From assembly GCA_016286995.1 (NCBI GenBank), contig JAEEVA010000004.1:47910-111909 (forward strand): a stretch of DNA of 64,000 bases. Direction: 5' to 3'. Positions 17,458 through 25,256 of this stretch are shown piece by piece. A program made the translations under genes and the position numbers. Position 1 is the stretch's first letter; each line of letters begins with the position of its first letter. Origin of the DNA: Prevotella sp. (GTDB taxonomy: Bacteria; Bacteroidota; Bacteroidia; Bacteroidales; Bacteroidaceae). Under the pieces are notes generated by a model. That model searched no databases. It had not been told where the DNA came from and worked only from the letters and a program-made list of their open reading frames with translations.

Positions 17458-18306
17458 TTATATATTTGCTCTTACTTGCATAGCCTCGATCATACGGGCA
17501 TAAATCTTGTTCAGCTCAACAATTTGCTCGGCCATGTGACGAGTCTGCTCATTGATTTCGTCGATGGTACTGATTTGTGCCGAGGCACTCTTCAGCTGCA
17601 TTTCGTAAACGCGGCTGATTCCTGTCAGCGTACGGTTCAGGTTCTCCATCTCCTCAGAGTCACGTGTCAGACGCTGGCTCTGTTCAGAAACCTTCTGCAG
17701 CATTTCAGTCAGACGGTTCAGTTCGTCAACATAATTCGAGGTGGCATCCTTCAGCTCCTCGGCCATATCGGCAGGAACCTGAGCACCGGCAGGAGCGCCA
17801 GCCACGCCACCGCCACCGATGACACCACCGCCACCAACGACACCACCGCCGATGGCACCTCCGCCACCACCGGCAAAACTGATGGCTCCGCCTTCAGCGT
17901 GTCCTGCAGATTCACCTTCCCAACGGGCGGCCTCGTCTCCGTTGCCGACAACACCGCCGACAGTGCCGCCACCATTAATGACAATGGTACCTCCGCCTGC
18001 TACGGCAGGAGCCACCGTTGCAGTATTCTCTCCCTCTTCACCAACATGGATGTCGAGGTCCATGCCGTCGGTGGTCTTATCGAACGGACGGTCGAAGGCA
18101 GAGATAAAAAACACGAAGACCTCCGTACCCATACCTAAGAACAGGAAGAAGTTGGCTCCTGGCAGGTGGGTTAGTTTGAAGAGTGTACCCAGAATCACAA
18201 TCGAGGCACCCCAGCTGTATGCGTAGTTCAGAAACGTCTGGCCTGGTACGCTGTCCATCCACTTCTGCAAGCGATAGACGATGTTCAGTTTGCTATATGT
18301 TGTCAT
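17458..18306 (-). CDS. gldL: type IX secretion motor protein GldL (PorL) with an unusual glycine-rich insertion
   Basis: GldL/PorL forms the inner-membrane proton-driven motor with GldM. The 282 residues show two membrane helices (about 27-45 and 52-71) with an acidic residue in the second (E62 in GMGTEVFVFF), the position implicated in proton use in this family, followed by the usual cytoplasmic helical tail (about 178-282; VDELNRLTEMLQKVSEQ, MEAMQVRANI-like end). Between them, about residues 103-172 are extremely rich in Gly, Ala and Val (runs such as GGGVVGGGGVIGGGG), much longer than the charged linker expected. Translation continues in frame on both sides, so this is a real insertion or expansion. 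Confidence 0.95.
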   Translation of the reverse strand: MTTYSKLNIVYRLQKWMDSVPGQTFLNYAYSWGASIVILGTLFKLTHLPGANFFLFLGMGTEVFVFFISAFDRPFDKTTDGMDLDIHVGEEGENTATVAPAVAGGGTIVINGGGTVGGVVGNGDEAARWEGESAGHAEGGAISFAGGGGGAIGGGVVGGGGVIGGGGVAGAPAGAQVPADMAEELKDATSNYVDELNRLTEMLQKVSEQSQRLTRDSEEMENLNRTLTGISRVYEMQLKSASAQISTIDEINEQTRHMAEQIVELNKIYARMIEAMQVRANI

Positions 18307-18309
18307 TGT

Positions 18310-18344
18310 ACTTTACACTTTATGCTTTCACATTTCTCACTTCC
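18310..18344. repeat. heptanucleotide tract between gldK and gldL
   Basis: Five in-register units (ACTTTAC, ACTTTAT, GCTTTCA, CATTTCT, CACTTCC) cover the gldK-gldL gap and the last codons of gldK. Confidence 0.6.
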
Positions 18345-19788
18345 TTTTCTTTCCCTTGGTCTTGATCTTGTCGCTGGTGGTATTTGCCAGACTGCGCACA
18401 CAACGGAATCCGATGTAGCTTCGGGGCTGGTTCTGGTATTCATACGAGCGCCAGGCAGAACGGATATAGCTTTCCGGATCCTTCCATGAACCGCCGCGTA
18501 CGCTCTTCTTCTTCAGACGATAAGGATCTTCCTTGGCAGCATTGTATTTCAGCTGCGGGTTAATGTCGTTCATCGACTCCACGCCAGCTTCGGTATAGAT
18601 AGTCGAACACCATTCGGCAGCATTACCTGCCATATCATAGAGTCCATTGGAGTTGGCCGAATAGATACCTACACGGCTGGTAATCAGGTTGCCGTCCTTG
18701 GTATAGTTACCGTTGTCGGGCTTGAAGTTGGCATAGAAGCAGCCATTGCCAGTCATCACGGCCTCGTTCTCCCATGGGAATTCGTTTTGGTCCTTACCAC
18801 GGGCAGCATACTCCCACTCTGCCTCGGTCGGCAGACGGTAGCGCTGTACGAAACGGGCGGCAGCACCCAGCCCCTTCAACAGATATTCCGTACGCCAGGC
18901 ACAGAAGGCATTGGCCTGTTCCCACGTCACACCCACAACAGGATAGTCATTGTAGGCGGCATTCGAGAAGTAGTAGCGCATGTATGCCTCATTGTCGGCA
19001 TTGGGGAAGTCATTCACCCAACAGGTGGTATCGGGATATATATTAACAATGTACGTGTTAAGGAAGTCCCACTCACCCGTGTACTGACGGTTGATGGTCT
19101 CACGGACTATCTTGCCCTCATCGTCGATATATGCCGTATCCTTCGAAATCCATATCTCCTCATTGGGATTGGGACGGATGTCGGTGTTCAGGATGCGCTC
19201 CTCGGGGTTGGTACGATACTTGCGCTTGGCAGCTTCCGTATAGTCGTAAATCTCGTAGCGATAGTTCATCTGACGCCAGTCGAGCAGCTTTTCACCTGTC
19301 ACAGGATTGGTCACATACAGACTCTCAAAAGCACGCAGTTCATCCTCATTGGGCTTGCGCGGCAGCGACTTCTTCCAGTTCAGGTGGGGCTTGATGGGGT
19401 CGCCGTTTTTGTCTTCCTCAATCTTGTAGCTCTCGTCGCCACCATACGCTGGGTCAGCCAGACGCTCGCGCAGAATGGAGTCGCGGACGTAGTTGACGAA
19501 CTGACGGTACATCGAGTTGGTAACCTCGTGCTCATCCATCCAGAAACCCTCTACCGAGATGTCCCTGACGGGTGTCTGCTTACCCCATAGGGAGTCCTGC
19601 TTGTCGATACCCATCTTCAGGTGACCACGTTTGATGAGCGTCATGCCATGAGGCGTAGGTTCCGAGAAAGCACGTCCACTGGCGCCAGTCACTTCACCGC
19701 CTGAAGCCGATGCATGCTTGCCGCCCAGACAACCTGTCAGCACTACTACCATCACGGCAGAAAACATCATGATTATACTTTTTTTCAT
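18337..19788 (-). CDS. gldK: type IX secretion lipoprotein GldK (PorK), FGE/SUMF1 fold
   Basis: GldK/PorK is the outer-membrane-attached lipoprotein that makes the periplasmic ring with GldN. From ATG 19788 the protein has a lipoprotein signal peptide with lipobox VLTGC, then the formylglycine-generating-enzyme-like domain: MTLIKRGHLKMG, VEGFWMDEHEVTNSMYRQFVNY, YPVVGVTWEQANAFCAWR, RLPTEAEWEYAARG, NGLYDMAGNAAEWC and a C-terminal SVRGGSWKD...YIGFRCVRS. An insertion between about residues 110-250 is typical of GldK rather than true FGE. The longer frame begins 14 residues upstream, but the chosen Met gives a canonical signal peptide and follows a leader block shared with gldN. Confidence 0.96.
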   Translation of the reverse strand: MKKSIIMMFSAVMVVVLTGCLGGKHASASGGEVTGASGRAFSEPTPHGMTLIKRGHLKMGIDKQDSLWGKQTPVRDISVEGFWMDEHEVTNSMYRQFVNYVRDSILRERLADPAYGGDESYKIEEDKNGDPIKPHLNWKKSLPRKPNEDELRAFESLYVTNPVTGEKLLDWRQMNYRYEIYDYTEAAKRKYRTNPEERILNTDIRPNPNEEIWISKDTAYIDDEGKIVRETINRQYTGEWDFLNTYIVNIYPDTTCWVNDFPNADNEAYMRYYFSNAAYNDYPVVGVTWEQANAFCAWRTEYLLKGLGAAARFVQRYRLPTEAEWEYAARGKDQNEFPWENEAVMTGNGCFYANFKPDNGNYTKDGNLITSRVGIYSANSNGLYDMAGNAAEWCSTIYTEAGVESMNDINPQLKYNAAKEDPYRLKKKSVRGGSWKDPESYIRSAWRSYEYQNQPRSYIGFRCVRSLANTTSDKIKTKGKKRK

Positions 19789-19814
19789 ATCTTTGTTTTT
19801 TATTGCGGTAGCAA

Positions 19815-19849
19815 ATTTTACACTTTCCACTCTTCACATTTTACTTACA
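19815..19849. repeat. heptanucleotide tract between porP and gldK
   Basis: Five units in a 7-nt register (ATTTTAC, ACTTTCC, ACTCTTC, ACATTTT, ACTTACA). The porP stop codon (19845-19847) lies in it. Confidence 0.55.
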
Positions 19850-20804
19850 ATATCCTCACACTCTGATGACGGTTGCGCCCTTTCTTGTAGAGGTTCAGCT
19901 CCGTCTGGTAGCCCACAAACAGCTCATGACTGCCCTTGCCGATACCAATAGCCGAGGTGTAGGCCTCGTAACTATAGCCGATGCTGATGCCGTGGAAGAG
20001 TCCTCCGATGAGTGCTGTCACGCTGGTTTTTGGGCTGTAGGCCAATCCGGCATAGAACATGCGACCCTCGTGAGTGTACTTCACACGTGCTGTCACATCC
20101 ACCCTATAGGCCGTCCCATCGGTACGTGCCAACACAGAGGGATGTATAGTCAATAACGGATTCTTCAGCTGAATATTGTATCCACCTGTCAAATAATACG
20201 TTCTGCTGACGTTAAGAATGCTTTTTTCACCCAATTCAATGGAGGGAGCGGTAGCATGCTGCATCGACAGTCCGGCATACCATTTCCGGTGTTTGTAGTA
20301 CAGTCCCGCAGCCAGATCCAGTGCCGTTCCGGTCTCGTCGGTCTTCGAGAAAACAGGGTCGCTGGTGTTTTCCAAGTCTACCTCACTGCCCTTGAACTTC
20401 TCGCTAAGCATGCCTATCTGGATACCGGCACTGAGCTTTCCGCCTGCCAGCCGGAGCTGGTAGGCATATTGCAGGGCCAGCCGCTGGTGGGTAAACAGAC
20501 CGATGTCGTCGTTCATCAGCTGCAGACCGACACCATGATAGGCGCCAATCAGGTACAGCGGCATGTCGGCACCGATATACATCGTCTTGGGGTTGTGCTC
20601 GAATCCTGTCATACTCATGGCATAGGCACCAGCTACGTTGATGACATTCTCTTTACCTACGGTAGCTGGATTGAATTCAGGCTCCATCGTCCAATAGTGG
20701 GCGAAGGAGGGTTCTTGTTGCGCCATCATCCTCGTTGTGACCATGAGCAACACGCCTGTTATGAGCCAAAAACGTCTACACACGTCATAAATAACGCAAA
20801 TCAA
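19845..20804 (-). CDS. porP: type IX secretion outer-membrane protein PorP/SprF family
   Basis: PorP/SprF proteins are outer-membrane beta-barrels that work with the PorK/PorN ring and with some T9SS substrates. The product has a signal peptide ending near MMAQQ, the family start QEPSFAHYWTMEPEFNPATVGKENVINVAGAYAMSM, MYIGADMPLYL, GVGLQLMNDDIGLFTHQRLALQYAYQLRLAGGKLSAGIQIG and the C-terminal GLFHGISIGYSYEAYTSAIG...HELFVGYQTEL. No ATG fits: the frame begins with TTG at 20804, and GTG at 20783 (reading M-C-R-R-F-W-L-I-T-G) gives the better signal peptide, so the true start may be 20783. A weak inverted repeat (AACGCAA 20793-20799 with TTGCGTT 20814-20820) flanks the TTG. It is first of the five T9SS genes. 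Confidence 0.92.
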   Translation of the reverse strand: MICVIYDVCRRFWLITGVLLMVTTRMMAQQEPSFAHYWTMEPEFNPATVGKENVINVAGAYAMSMTGFEHNPKTMYIGADMPLYLIGAYHGVGLQLMNDDIGLFTHQRLALQYAYQLRLAGGKLSAGIQIGMLSEKFKGSEVDLENTSDPVFSKTDETGTALDLAAGLYYKHRKWYAGLSMQHATAPSIELGEKSILNVSRTYYLTGGYNIQLKNPLLTIHPSVLARTDGTAYRVDVTARVKYTHEGRMFYAGLAYSPKTSVTALIGGLFHGISIGYSYEAYTSAIGIGKGSHELFVGYQTELNLYKKGRNRHQSVRIL

Positions 20805-20871
20805 AGAAGATTATTGCGTTTCTGCCAGCCACTTTTTCATCGATGAGCCGTTTTGGGGGCAGGTTTTGGGG

Positions 20872-21138
20872 TCAGTTGGCAGTGAGATGGAGTGTCTTGA
20901 AAATACGTTGTTTCAATGATTCTGCCTGCTCTGGTGTCAGCAGTTCACAATCATCAAGATGGGTTAAGATGTCGTAGGCTTTCAGATAAGCAGCACGTAT
21001 TTGCGGAGCAGCAGATAAATAGGAGGCCCAATACGATTCATTATCGGGCGTACGGTCCATCACGTAGCTGATGAAGTCATCATCAAGAAGGAATTGTTCT
21101 ACCTGTGTGTAAATTGCTCTTTTCACGTGTTTCGTCAT
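20872..21138 (-). CDS. small soluble protein resembling the N-terminal domain of FecR-type anti-sigma factors
   Basis: An 88-residue cytoplasmic protein with no membrane segment. The run QFLLDDDFISYVMDRTPDNESYWASYLSAAPQ resembles the N-terminal sigma-binding part of FecR-like anti-sigma factors in Bacteroidetes (LxDDxFIxWV...YWxxFL pattern). The transmembrane and periplasmic FecR parts are absent. It lies 80 bases after the ECF sigma gene and 67 before porP, the exact place of an anti-sigma factor. A role as a stand-alone anti-sigma factor is inferred from similarity and position. Confidence 0.55.
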   Translation of the reverse strand: MTKHVKRAIYTQVEQFLLDDDFISYVMDRTPDNESYWASYLSAAPQIRAAYLKAYDILTHLDDCELLTPEQAESLKQRIFKTLHLTAN

Positions 21139-21218
21139 TTTCTGATATAAAGACGAAGCAACGTGGGGGGTGTCATCAATAAATGAATACTTTTTACCTT
21201 CTTACCGTTTTACCTTTT

Positions 21219-21776
21219 TTACATGGCTGCCTCACGGAGTTTCAGCATACCGCGGTGCATCAGATTTCGTACAGAATGATAGTTCATCTTCATGATGTCG
21301 CATATTTCATCATACTTACGCTCCTCTAAATAATATAAGGTAATAGCCTGACGCTGGCGACGGGTCAGATTCTTCATCAGATGTGCAACCTTTGCCGACT
21401 GCATCAGAGAGTGCTCCTGGGTCATATAGTCACGCTCTACATCTTCTGCTGCATGGCGGTACTCATACGATTCTATTTCATTGGGTGTGGAGAATGTATG
21501 ACGACGGAACTCGTCAAGCAAGCGATTCTTCAATGAAATAAGAAGATAAGACCCCAAATTGTTGATGGCATATTTGTCATGACGCTTACAGTATACTTTC
21601 ACAAACACGTCATGGATGCAGTCTTTCAACAGCTCCTGATCGTTTGTCAACTTAATACCATAATTAAATAACATGTTGACATACATGTCGTAAAGTTCTG
21701 CGAAAGCGTTGTCATTGCCTGCACAAAAAGCTGTCATCAATTGCTGGGTGCGCTCTTTCTGATTAATAGTAGCCAT
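21219..21776 (-). CDS. ECF-type RNA polymerase sigma factor heading the T9SS operon
   Basis: A 185-residue sigma-70 family ECF factor. Region 2 (about 15-85) contains AFAELYDMYVNMLFNYGIKLT, KDCIHDVFVKVY and SYLLISLKNRLLDEFRR; region 4 (about 125-180) contains MKNLTRRQRQAITLYYLEERKYDEICDIMKMNYHSVRNLMHRGMLKLRE. It would direct RNA polymerase to its own promoter class. In Porphyromonas gingivalis an ECF factor, SigP, activates the por genes; here an ECF gene lies directly upstream of porP-gldKLMN, suggesting a similar job, but orthology to SigP is not shown. A TAACTTTG box lies upstream on the minus strand. Confidence 0.93.
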   Translation of the reverse strand: MATINQKERTQQLMTAFCAGNDNAFAELYDMYVNMLFNYGIKLTNDQELLKDCIHDVFVKVYCKRHDKYAINNLGSYLLISLKNRLLDEFRRHTFSTPNEIESYEYRHAAEDVERDYMTQEHSLMQSAKVAHLMKNLTRRQRQAITLYYLEERKYDEICDIMKMNYHSVRNLMHRGMLKLREAAM

Positions 21777-21822
21777 AATGAAACGGACTTTATATTTTGA
21801 TAGTAGTTTGTTTTTTCGTTGG

Positions 21823-21830
21823 CAAAGTTA
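21823..21830 (-). promoter_or_regulatory. -7 box of the sigma factor promoter
   Basis: TAACTTTG on the minus strand matches TAnnTTTG and lies 46 bases before the sigma-factor ATG. A TTG at 21849-21851 (18 nt away) can serve as the -33 element. Confidence 0.55.
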
Positions 21831-22081
21831 GGCAAAATTGATTTAAATCAATCACAAAAACCGTTAAAAAAATAGGAAAAATTGGTATTTTCCACTTTTT
21901 TACCATTAATTTTTCATTTCTCACACACTGGTTTTACCATGCTATTACCGCTTTCTAGCGCATATCTCAACGGAACAAAGCATTAAGAAATTACCCATTT
22001 CATCAAGAAAGCAGCGTAGTACATCATCTATTACAACACAACTCAGTATTTCTAAGACTGCCATCTGAATGCCTTGACTTT

Positions 22082-22169
22082 GCAAATTCAGTTAATTTGG
22101 TCAGCAAATTCAGTTAATTTGGTCACCAATTTCAGTGAATTTGGTCTGCAATTTCAGTGAATTTGGTCT
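22082..22169. repeat. array A: four tandem 22-bp imperfect palindromes
   Basis: Four exact 22-bp units at 22082, 22104, 22126 and 22148. Units 1 and 2 are identical and hold CAAATTCAGTTAATTTG; units 3 and 4 hold CAATTTCAGTGAATTTG. Each is near-palindromic (CAAATT/AATTTG arms, or TTCA-G-TGAA core). There are no unique spacers, so it is not CRISPR. Confidence 0.9.
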
Positions 22170-22229
22170 GCAACTCCTTTTACACAACAAAAAAACACAT
22201 GAAAGAATAGGTTTTTAGAAAAAATACAT

Positions 22230-22237
22230 TACCTTTG
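22230..22237 (+). promoter_or_regulatory. -7 box upstream of the CE2 esterase
   Basis: TACCTTTG matches TAnnTTTG, 79 bases before the ATG at 22317. The -33 element is weak (T-rich only). Confidence 0.5.
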
Positions 22238-22316
22238 CAAACAAAATATCCTATCATTCAACATTGATACCAATAGAACGAAATACATCATTAGAATTTA
22301 TGAAATAAAAGTATTT

Positions 22317-23417
22317 ATGAAACGTAACATGCTGCTAACCTTGGCCGTCCTGGTGTCGATGGGCATCACGGCCAGCACCACACTCCCGCTGAAGGGAACG
22401 GTGGTATCCCCTACCGACAAGAACATTCAGTACATCGGGCGAATCTGCTTCGACAATCCGGAACGTCCGCGATTCACCTTCCCTGGCGTACAGATTAATG
22501 CGTGTTTCACGGGAACCAGTCTGAAACTCATCGCCAAACCCAAGAGCGGCTACTTCATGGCACAGATTGACGATGCCGAAGCATTTAAGGTGGCTCTGAC
22601 GGGTGAGCGCGATTCAGTGGTGACGTTGGCTACAGCCCTGCCGTCATCGGCACACACCATCCGCCTGATGTATGTCGTTGAAGGCTATGACCTGAAACCC
22701 AGCTTCTGGGGTTTCCTGCTCGATGAGGGTGCCACGCTGTTGCCACCACCTGCCTTGCCCGACAGGACGATAGAGTTCATTGGCAACTCCATTACTTGCG
22801 GCTACGGCAACGAGAGCGTGCTGCCAGCGGACCACTTCGAATACGAGACGGAAAACCACTACTTTTCCTATGCCCAGCTGACTGCCCGCGCACTTCAGGC
22901 TCGTGCTCATGTGGTAGCCCGTTCGGGCATTGGCGTCTACCGTTGCTATGGCGGCCCGAAGGAGGGAACGCCAGAGAATGTGATGACGACGGAATACGAA
23001 TACACCAACCTCTACGATCGTAGCGAGCAGTGGGACTTCAGCCGCTACCAGCCGCAGGTGGTATGTATCAATCTGGGGACCAACGACCTGTCGACCAACA
23101 ACTATGACGTGACGCTGCTGAAGGCAGCCTATAAGCGTTTCCTCCGCCAGGTACGCGGCCACAATCCCAAAGCGAAAATTGTGTTCCTGTGTGGCAGCAT
23201 GCTGAACGGCAAGGAGCTTGACATCGCCCGCCAGACTATGAATGAGGTTGTCGACGAGGCCCGTAAGGGCGGCGATACCGAAGTCTACCGCTTCGACTTC
23301 ACCCCCGCCAACGGCTCGCTGAAATACGGTGCCGACTGGCATCCCTCCGTTTGGCAGCACCAGCTCATGGCCGCCGAACTCACCGCCTTCCTGCGCTCCC
23401 TCATGCAGTGGTTCTAA
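22317..23417 (+). CDS. secreted CE2-type SGNH acetyl esterase
   Basis: Predicted esterase that removes acetyl groups from hemicellulose sugars. The 366 residues hold a signal peptide (1-18), an N-terminal beta jelly-roll (about 35-140, with GRICFDNPERPRFTFPGVQINACFTG) and a C-terminal SGNH hydrolase domain: catalytic Ser in FIGNSITCGYGNE (about residue 158), the NLGTNDLS block, and the catalytic Asp/His in GADWHPSVWQHQLMA near the end. The two-domain order is that of CE2. It stands alone on the plus strand with its own promoter; the array of 22-bp palindromes lies between it and the sigma factor. The next ORF begins on the base after its stop but is a gene remnant. Confidence 0.85.
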   Translation: MKRNMLLTLAVLVSMGITASTTLPLKGTVVSPTDKNIQYIGRICFDNPERPRFTFPGVQINACFTGTSLKLIAKPKSGYFMAQIDDAEAFKVALTGERDSVVTLATALPSSAHTIRLMYVVEGYDLKPSFWGFLLDEGATLLPPPALPDRTIEFIGNSITCGYGNESVLPADHFEYETENHYFSYAQLTARALQARAHVVARSGIGVYRCYGGPKEGTPENVMTTEYEYTNLYDRSEQWDFSRYQPQVVCINLGTNDLSTNNYDVTLLKAAYKRFLRQVRGHNPKAKIVFLCGSMLNGKELDIARQTMNEVVDEARKGGDTEVYRFDFTPANGSLKYGADWHPSVWQHQLMAAELTAFLRSLMQWF

Positions 23418-24084
23418 ATGGGCTTTGAACCTCGACGCTTGCGTGAGTATAGACAGATATATATCGTTTATCCCCAGTTAGGGACTTCAATTGCATCCTA
23501 TTTGCAAAAGAATAGTCAGGAATTGCCTACATCTGGTGTTCTTCCAATTTGGCAGACAGCGTCCGCCAAATTACAAGCACCTGAAAATCAAATGGATGGA
23601 ATTTGGCAGACAGCGTCCGCCAAATTGGAAGAGTGGGCAACGCCTCCTGATAGATTGTTCTCTCGCTTGAATTTCTCAAGCCTGCTATATATCGCTGGTT
23701 TAGAAGAGCCGTTGAAAAGAGCTTTTTATGAGCAAGAGGCCATTCGTAGCTGTTGGACTTATAGAGAACTTGACCGCCAGGTGTCGTCACAATACTACGA
23801 GCGCATGGGACTATCGAAGGACAAGAAAGCTGAACCTCTACATGAACTACTACTAACACGAGGTGATGCAGGCAGACGACAACCCTCCCATCGGCTTGCT
23901 GCTGTGTACTGACTACGGCGTGACCACCGTACAATACGCCACCGAAGGCCTCTCTCAGAATCTCTTCGTCAGCAAATACCGCCTCCAGCTGCCGTCTGAG
24001 GACGACATAAAACAATACCTGCTAGAAAACATACCGGAAGAGAAATTCAAGAAATTGAAGGAAGAAGAGGAAAACGCAGTGTGA
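23418..24084 (+). pseudogene. YhcG/DUF1016 nuclease remnant with the catalytic core deleted
   Basis: DUF1016/YhcG proteins have an N-terminal helical domain and a PD-(D/E)XK nuclease core. Here the N-terminal domain is recognisable (FEPRRLREYRQIYIVYPQL; ERAFYEQEAI-like segment; TYRELDRQVSSQYYERMGLSKD) up to about 23825. It is followed, in the next reading frame, by a nuclease tail (RKLNLYMNYY, in-frame TAA, HEVMQADDNPPIGLLLCTD, LFVSKYRLQLPSEDDI) ending at 24084. About 130 residues of the core expected between them are missing, and a frame change plus a stop separate the halves. The N-terminal half also carries a duplicated peptide IWQTASAKL encoded by two palindromes (23546-23626). Almost certainly non-functional as a nuclease. 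Confidence 0.82.
23546..23626. repeat. two copies of a 27-bp palindrome inside the DUF1016 remnant
   Basis: Copies at 23546-23572 and 23600-23626, 54 bases (18 codons) apart. Each has arms AATTTGGCAGAC and GTCCGCCAAATT around a 3-nt loop AGC, with a single A-C mismatch in the 12-bp stem. Both read IWQTASAKL in frame. Confidence 0.85.
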
Positions 24085-24085
24085 T

Positions 24086-24454
24086 ATGACTACAATAACG
24101 AACAATTATAACCAACAAATGAATATGGAACAAGAATTGCAGCCCAATGCTTTAGACAGAATCCTATGTGTTAAAGTCGGTAAGGTTATACGTGAGAATC
24201 TCTACGAGATGGCACGTAAATTCTGGAAAGTGAAACTCGAAAAAGCCTCTAGGGCTACACATGTGCTTGCTATCGTAAATGGTATCGTTGAGGCTGTCTA
24301 TATTCCTCAGAAATGGAAGTACTCTGAACAATCTGGTTACGAGGACAGGTGTGAGTTCACTGGCATAGAAGATAAGAATTCTGAATATCTGGGCAAAAGT
24401 GTCAAGAGCTATTATGGCAGAAGCACTAATCCTGTAAAGTATATTAATTTATAA
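24086..24454 (+). CDS. hypothetical protein, small basic single-domain
   Basis: A 122-residue cytoplasmic protein whose ATG follows the DUF1016 remnant stop by one base, so it was probably its operon partner. The body reads KFWKVKLEKASRATHVLAIV, NGIVEAVYIPQKWKY, and ends with YLGKSVKSYYGRSTNPVKYINL. The alternation of a conserved Trp-rich start, a hydrophobic strand pair and the NPVKYINL end reminds me of the small domain found after some GIY-YIG-type (LEM-3-like) nucleases, but this is weak recall. It has no signal peptide or membrane segment. Function unknown. Confidence 0.6.
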   Translation: MTTITNNYNQQMNMEQELQPNALDRILCVKVGKVIRENLYEMARKFWKVKLEKASRATHVLAIVNGIVEAVYIPQKWKYSEQSGYEDRCEFTGIEDKNSEYLGKSVKSYYGRSTNPVKYINL

Positions 24455-24501
24455 ATTTGACAGGTATTATTCAAGGGGAGTTTTGAGTCTCGTTATAGAA
24501 T

Positions 24502-25227
24502 ATGCATAGTGATATGAATGAATTAATTTTAAAACTAAGAGAGTTTCAACAGGAGAGAGAATCCCAAATTAAACTTGAAGAGTCATTTGAGAAATTGGCC
24601 CGCTATTTACTATATGGAGGTTTTTTCCAATGTAGTAAGAGATTTGATCTTTACATAACGAGTGTTGAGTTTTACTATCATGAGGAAGATGGCGAAATAA
24701 AGGATCCAATCATGTACCATCGTAACAAGTGGAAATGGAATAAAAAACAGGAGAAAATATCTGATATTAAACCATATTTTGAAATAGGCACTCTCAATCC
24801 TCACATATCTGGCGTGGATATTACTTTTGAAAAGCCCGACAAGTATCGGGCTTCTGCACTGATAAGAGCTTTTAAAGTTTACGACAAAATTAAGAAAAAA
24901 TGGATAGAGGTATTTGATAAGAAAAAGAATGTATGTATAGCGGAAGACAATCGCTCGACCTATGTCTATGAATATCTTTTTGACGGTCTTTCTGTTGATA
25001 GTAAGTTAAACCAGTTGCAATGGAAAAACATAGATAATAATCCCTCTAGCAAACTAAAGTCGCCTACCACTAGGCAAAACGTGCATTATTATGTACAATC
25101 AGAAGCAGAGGCTATAAAGGAAGGGTTGGATGTTGAGAAGCTGAAAGTCTATGATGCCGAATTCTTTAAGACGAAGAAGCCGTGTAAAAGAGAGTGGAGA
25201 TATTCAAGGGAAGATAGTCATTATTAG
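24502..25227 (+). CDS. hypothetical protein of unknown function
   Basis: A 241-residue cytoplasmic protein, Lys/Glu-rich, with visibly lower GC and different codon use than the hydrolase genes, suggesting acquisition. It starts with a predicted coiled helix (MNELILKLREFQQERESQIKLEESFEKLARYLLYGGF), followed by a mixed alpha/beta body containing GTLNPHISGVDITFE, KYRASALIRAFKVYDK and STYVYEYLFDGLSVD, and a basic tail. I do not recognise a family. Alternative start ATG at 24514 is equally possible. It follows the preceding gene by 47 bases and is followed by a hairpin at 25257-25290. Confidence 0.6.
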   Translation: MHSDMNELILKLREFQQERESQIKLEESFEKLARYLLYGGFFQCSKRFDLYITSVEFYYHEEDGEIKDPIMYHRNKWKWNKKQEKISDIKPYFEIGTLNPHISGVDITFEKPDKYRASALIRAFKVYDKIKKKWIEVFDKKKNVCIAEDNRSTYVYEYLFDGLSVDSKLNQLQWKNIDNNPSSKLKSPTTRQNVHYYVQSEAEAIKEGLDVEKLKVYDAEFFKTKKPCKREWRYSREDSHY

Positions 25228-25256
25228 AGGTGGACTCTTTGTATCTTTATACCCCC

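Larger units (their letters stand above)
21777..22316. other. 540-base divergent intergenic region
   Basis: Between the divergently read sigma-factor and CE2 genes. It holds the sigma-factor promoter near 21823, an AT-rich part without ORF or repeat that I can name (about 21860-22080), a four-copy 22-bp palindromic array (22082-22169), and the CE2 promoter near 22230. Confidence 0.8.

Noticed and set aside
22082..22169. Possible CRISPR array
   Set aside because: The 22-bp units are contiguous with no unique spacers, and no cas genes are present.
22644..23360. 238-codon minus-strand ORF
   Set aside because: Antisense to the CE2 esterase with its catalytic motifs.
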